NCBI GenBank assembly: GCA_030770545.1
Contig: CM061106.1
Coordinates: 10,001 to 74,000 of the forward strand
Direction: 5' to 3'
Length of the DNA stretch: 64,000 nucleotides
Origin: Macropodus opercularis
Lineage: Eukaryota; Chordata; Actinopteri; Anabantiformes; Osphronemidae
A program made the position numbers and the translations under genes. The notes under the pieces were generated by a model. The model worked only from the letters and a program-made list of their open reading frames with translations. It did no database searches and was not told the DNA's origin. The stretch's first letter is position 1. Every line of letters begins with the position of its first letter. Below, one piece after another: positions 59,444 through 64,000 of the stretch.

Positions 59444-62400
59444 CTACCCTCTGGACACTTCGGAGTCTCCAAATGGGGCGTCTGTGTTGGTCTCCATGGC
59501 CTGGTAAACCAGAAACAGGAACGTGGCCACAGTGGCCAGCAGGAGGAGCTTGATCCACAGAGACAGCCTGTGGCCTGCAGGGGGCGCTGCCAGGAGCCTG
59601 GAGGTACGGGAGGTGGGCGGGGTGGACGGGGCGGAGGAGGGCAGGCCCGTCACTCTGCTGAGCTTCTCTGTGTAGGAGGACGAGCAGCCGCTGGTCTTAG
59701 TGCTCGTCTGGGGAGAAAAGAGGCTGGTTTCAAAGTTCCACAGGTCGCTGGACTTCACCGGGCGACCGGCAGCTCCTCTGATCGGCCGGCGACAGGTGGC
59801 GCTGCGGGCATGAAATAAGCGACCACAGGATTAGTGCGTGCACCTCAAACCTCCGACTCCTGTAACCGTGAACAGGTTGCAGACGTACCTGATTCCTGTG
59901 GGAGTGTGGGCGAGGCTGGGGAACAGCTCCTTCAGAACATCCCTCTCGTCGACCTTTGTACTCTGGTCACCGGCTGCAATCTTCTCCACCTACAGACGAC
60001 AATAAGCAATGAGCATGTGGAGCAGCACCTCCACCTAGATCCCGATGACCTCCAGCAGGCCCCTGGCATCCCTGCGCCCCTAACCCCACTACAGTGACCG
60101 TGGACCCTCCGATCAGAGCCGTGTCTGCTGAACACCACCGACCGCTGAAACATTCTACCTGTCTCGCTAACACGTCCTGTGACGTGCAGCCGTGCGTCTT
60201 CGCCAGGCTGCGCTCGGACACGAGGCCGGTGATCTTCTGCTGCCGCCTTCCGAGCGGCCACGCGTCCGCCCGGCCGCACTGCTCCTGCTCACAGACAACG
60301 CACGAGACCGTTGAACCGACCGCAACCGTCCCCGCACAAACAGTTTCAGACAGAAGACTGAGCTGTACCCGTCCTGCAGAGACGCCGCCGGGCCTAGACG
60401 CCGCCTGGTCCGACGCAGTCCAGGGGGACGTCAGACTCTTAATGGGCGAGATGTTACACATAGGGCTAAAGGTGACGGGGTCAACAGTGGCAGGTGAAGG
60501 CTTGGTCGCCCGTCGTGGACTCTGGTCCTCAGGCAAACTCTTTGACTTGTACAAGACACACACCTGATTATTAGATATACACATTAAAAATAAGGAGAAT
60601 CATAGACAACGGCAGCATGTGTGACAAAGCAAAAGTCAGGGGTCCTAGTATCTGTGCTCCGTTAGCGTATTAGCTACTGTATTAGCTACGCAGGCTAACA
60701 GAGCTTCGCGCGGTCGGTGGCAAACGAATGGAGAACTTGCAGAATGTTTTGCTGAGTGTTGTTCGCTCCCTACAGCTCAGCCAACAGACCTACACGTTTC
60801 CATGGAAACGCTTGGACAATCGATACCTTATCGCTAGATATTCATTAGAAGGAACACGCGGTTGGTTCCATTGTCAGGCTGGTGTCAAGCAGCCGATTAT
60901 TGGAGACATTTCACACAAGTTCGTCCCATCTCCTCTAGAGGAGTCTGGCAGAGGACCTGACCCTGGATGACTGAGAACCGGCAGCAGCGAGGCGTGATCA
61001 AAAATAAAAGCGCTACACCGGGCTGTTGTGGCCTCAATCTACCTCGGCAGGCGTCGGGGATGTGGACCTGAGCTGAGCGCGAGCAGGACGGTCAGGCTTG
61101 CGATGATCACTTATGTTAGACACGGACTGTTTCTGACCTGCCAGGACAGGCCTGCGTACCTCAGCTAGCGTCTGCAGGGACAGAAGAAAAGGCCAGAGCA
61201 CAGATGAAGACACACTAAACCATAAGGATTCGTCAGTAAACAGCTGGAGGCGTCAAGCTCCAGCGTGTTGTGCCGACACCGGTGCAGGCGACGCGATCGT
61301 GTAGTCGAGCAGAAGTAGTTTAGTGGACTAACGAGCCTCAACCGTGTCCCTCCACCAACAACGCCACCGGCATCAAAGGTGACAAGGCCACAACACCCAA
61401 CACACCAAAGGGAACTAGAAGCAGAAATGAGTTGGACGAACATCTGGCCTCTCGTGTTGTGTGGGGTGAAGACAATAAGGTGCGTGGAGCAGAGGAGCAG
61501 ACTCATTATTTACCGTCCTGTCTGAGAACCTCCTGGACCTGCGCCTTACGTTCAGGACCGACTCGTCCTCAGGGTCTTCTCCGTCTACAAACCGCTCTCT
61601 CTACACATACAGCACAAAACACCAACTAAATGACTTGACCATCCGTTGAAAACTACTGAAGGCTGCTTGTCCGGCCACCTTCACAGTCACATGGTGCCGC
61701 TTCCAGCCAGGACCCTGTGCTGCCAAAGGCCAAAGCTTTGCTGTGTCCAGTTTGCTACGACTGAGCTTTTGTGGTTTCTGTGCTATGTTACCATGAGCTA
61801 TAGAAATGTTCCGAACCCTCCCGGACACAGATCGACAGGTTCCCTGTCTGAACAGCAGGAGGAGCTGCTGAGAATTAGTCTAGTTCCACCTACATCTAGC
61901 CTTTGAGAAGACTGTGTAATTAATTCCCAGAAACAGAATCAAATGTTAGACAAGCAAGGAGCAGCCATCAGAGCTGGAACTGTGAGGCGTGAGAAAAACG
62001 TCCCAAGCATCCAGTTAATCTTCATCATGTGCTTCAAAGCAGAAACGCTGGCCGGGCTTCCTCTTAAATCGAAGCCAGCTGCTCAACATGCTGCTCAACA
62101 TGCTGCTGTACATTCTCCACATGTGACTGAACCCCTCACAGCTGATCGAGCCCTCGTTAGACGTCCTGCACCGCGTGACATTGAATGGAGAAATGAATCA
62201 GCTTGATTTGGTTGTAACCTGCATTCACATTAAATGCACCAGTACAGTGGCGGAGACTAGGTTTATCTGGAGCAGTTGCCCCGGTACAAAAGTAACCAAT
62301 GTGAACTGGCCCTGGATGAAGCCCAGAACAAACCAACGGCGCCGTGGTTCTTCCGGGGGAAGCTGCTATATGTGCTGCGTAGCTTCCCACCGTGTGGTGC

Positions 62401-63955
62401 TGGCTGCTGCGGGTGCGGCCAGTGACGGGCATCTTCCCTCGGCTCCTCGCCGGCCTCTCCGCCACCGGAGCTGGCTCGGGCTCCGCCACGGGCTCTGCCA
62501 CGGGCCCCGGCTTTGGTTCTGGTTCTGCCGTCGCCTCTGACAAAAGACAGCACACATGTGACTGAGGTTCAGGACAAAAACGTGGAAGAAGTTCAGTTCA
62601 CTTTATTCCTATAGCATTAATTCACATTAAAGTAGGTTCAAGGCCTCACTACCTGAAAAACAAATCCCACTTCCTTTAACCCTGACACTGAACTGGGATC
62701 CAACATTTACTGTGAGCTCGCTCTGACCCAACAGACCAAAGGCTGCGTGTTGCTAAACTGCCCACGTCAGCGATCTAGATCTTCACTTCTACTCAGCAAC
62801 GCCCTTCGTCCTACCGTCCTCCTTGTCGCTGTACAAGTCGGCCTCGGAGCCGTTGTGGTTGACCTGCGTCTCAGCGTGGACCAGCTGTGGCTGTGCAGCA
62901 CCGTCCTGCAGCAGCTCCTGCAGCTTCTTCTCATACAGCTTCCGGGTGGTGGCTGGGAGAACGACAAGAGAAGATCAATCATTCAACAAACACGTTGTAG
63001 GGTTTAACTAATACTAAGCAGCAATAACGAATACTTTGCACTTTAAGTAAGTGGAAAGAGAAAAAACAGAGATAGTCTGGTTAGTGTGAAGCCGTTTCAC
63101 AGCGACTGCATTCGACGCCAGACGTCCCAACGTCCCGTAGCAGAGTCTGGAACATGGCGGGTTAAAGGCGAAGCACTGGACGGTTTAAGGCTGGTCTGTG
63201 GAACAGATGTGCTCCGTCCACTGCTACATGTCTCCTCTGGTAACATCGTTAGGTATATACTACGCTATACACCGACCGATTAGTCAGACGTGTGTAACAG
63301 ACATCAAATCCTGGATGTCCTGTAACTTCCTACAACTAAACTTATAGTTGGTGCTAAAACCACAGAGACTCATTATTGAATCAGATTGTTTCTCTGATGA
63401 CATAATGTTCTTCAGCTTCAGGTTCTACTGTAGGAACCTTGGTGTCATCTTTGACCCAGTTCTCTCCTTTACATCCTACATTACAGAATCTCTAGAACCT
63501 CCTGCGAATGTTGCTAAAATCAGGAGCATCCTCTCACAGAGTGAAGGAGCCTTTTTCTTTAGAGATATTCTTGTAGGTATGTGACTCTAGATATTCAGCT
63601 TTATAATACGATGCACAGTACGATTCCCTGGCGACGCTTTGGGCTGTTGGTGACCAGGACCAGGTCCAGTGTCCGGTAGACGTCGCTTATATCTACAGCA
63701 TCCAGCACTGAGCCCGGGTGCGTGTCACAGCTCCAACGGTTTAGGTCAACTCAGACGCCGCTCAGTGTCCCTGTGAGCGACGCTGGGCACGGCCGGAGCT
63801 GCGGCAGCGCGAGGCCCGGAGCACCGGGAGGACTCACCCACAACCGGACCCGCATCCACCCCGAGCTTGAGCAGCTCGGCCCTCAGGCCCTCGTCGGTCA
63901 GCGCAGTCACATCCAGCTCATCTGGTTGAACCTTGTCTGGCTTCCTGGAGGTTTT
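59444..63955 (-). CDS. tmpo: Thymopoietin / LAP2, 3' part (runs off right edge)
   Basis: An inner-nuclear-membrane protein that binds lamin B and the chromatin factor BAF. Firm exons: 63838-63955 (LEM domain start, DELDVTALTDEGLRAEL, then GVDAGPVV), 62815-62952 (TTRKLYEKKLQELL, completing the LEM helix), 62391-62536, 59889-59989 (DERDVLKELFPSLAHTPTG) and 59444-59801 (CRRPIRGAAGRP, the membrane segment LWIKLLLLATVATFLFLVYQ, then AMETN, stop). Less certain: 61550-61584, a 12-base exon near 61150-61165, about 61040-61070, and one or two exons within 60170-60575. The ending matches the membrane-anchored beta/gamma forms. No large alpha-type exon was seen, as expected outside mammals. The upstream LEM-like domain lies beyond the window, so the gene is partial at its 5' end. 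Confidence 0.93.
62593..62735 (+). mobile_element. Teleost interspersed repeat fragment (tmpo intron)
   Basis: Begins ttcagttcactttattcctatagcattaattcacatt and contains cactgaactgggatccaac. Degraded relative of the repeat at 44124-44370. Confidence 0.45.
63090..63590 (+). mobile_element. LINE 3' coding fragment in a tmpo intron
   Basis: Plus-strand translation gives VKGEALDGLRLVCGTD, then after breaks RNLGVIFDPVLSFTSYITE, the typical region after the reverse-transcriptase motifs of L2-like LINEs. The first part also matches 45700-45770 (minus strand), so it belongs to the same family as the relic at 45570-46330. Broken by stops. Confidence 0.75.
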
Positions 63956-64000
63956 CTGTGGCAGCGTGACAGAGACGGCGTTAGTACAGTGGAGGAACGT

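Overview
The window is nuclear DNA from a ray-finned fish, most likely a spiny-rayed teleost. The evidence is multi-exon genes with GT-AG introns, a fish-type NLR (FISNA-NACHT-LRR) gene, kiss2 (FNFNPFGLRF), degraded L2/CR1-type LINE and hAT sequences, and the gene order recql-golt1b-spx-gys2-kiss2-ldhb. The species cannot be fixed from sequence alone.

Layout. 1-4817: 1.36 copies of a 3,529-bp subtelomeric satellite, containing five ~190-234-bp sub-repeats. 4811-5020: (CCCTAA)n telomeric repeats in the orientation of a left chromosome end. 5021-6738: no recognisable gene, apart from a 42-bp minisatellite at 6079-6470. 6739-16256 (minus): an NLRC3-like immune receptor whose 13 inferred exons join into a 1,220-codon frame without a break. 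17413-18918 (plus): a broken hAT (ZBED-type) relic, then the 3' exons of an unrecognised coiled-coil gene with a solo LTR in its last intron.

20660-63955 is a conserved vertebrate block: recql (minus) head-to-head with golt1b (plus), spx (plus), gys2 (minus), kiss2 (plus), ldhb (minus), slc25a3 (minus, with two alternative third exons) and tmpo (minus, running off the right edge). In human the first part lies on 12p12 and slc25a3-tmpo on 12q23; here they are neighbours. Splicing the inferred exons gives intact reading frames: Recql 631 aa, Golt1b 138 aa, Spexin 119 aa, Gys2 703 aa, Kiss2 124 aa, Ldhb 333 aa and Slc25a3 356 aa.

The conserved genes are metabolic and housekeeping (liver glycogen synthesis, lactate dehydrogenase, mitochondrial phosphate import, ER-Golgi traffic, DNA repair helicase, nuclear lamina), with two small amidated neuropeptide precursors between them. 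The left 20 kb is the fast-evolving part: satellite, telomere-like DNA, a receptor grown by exon duplication, and transposon debris. I found no operons, CRISPR arrays, or rRNA or tRNA genes. The most unusual signals are the internal telomeric tract, the near-identical NLR repeat exons that differ mainly at exposed LRR positions, the CTN tract between recql and golt1b, and a possible new two-exon start at 33324.
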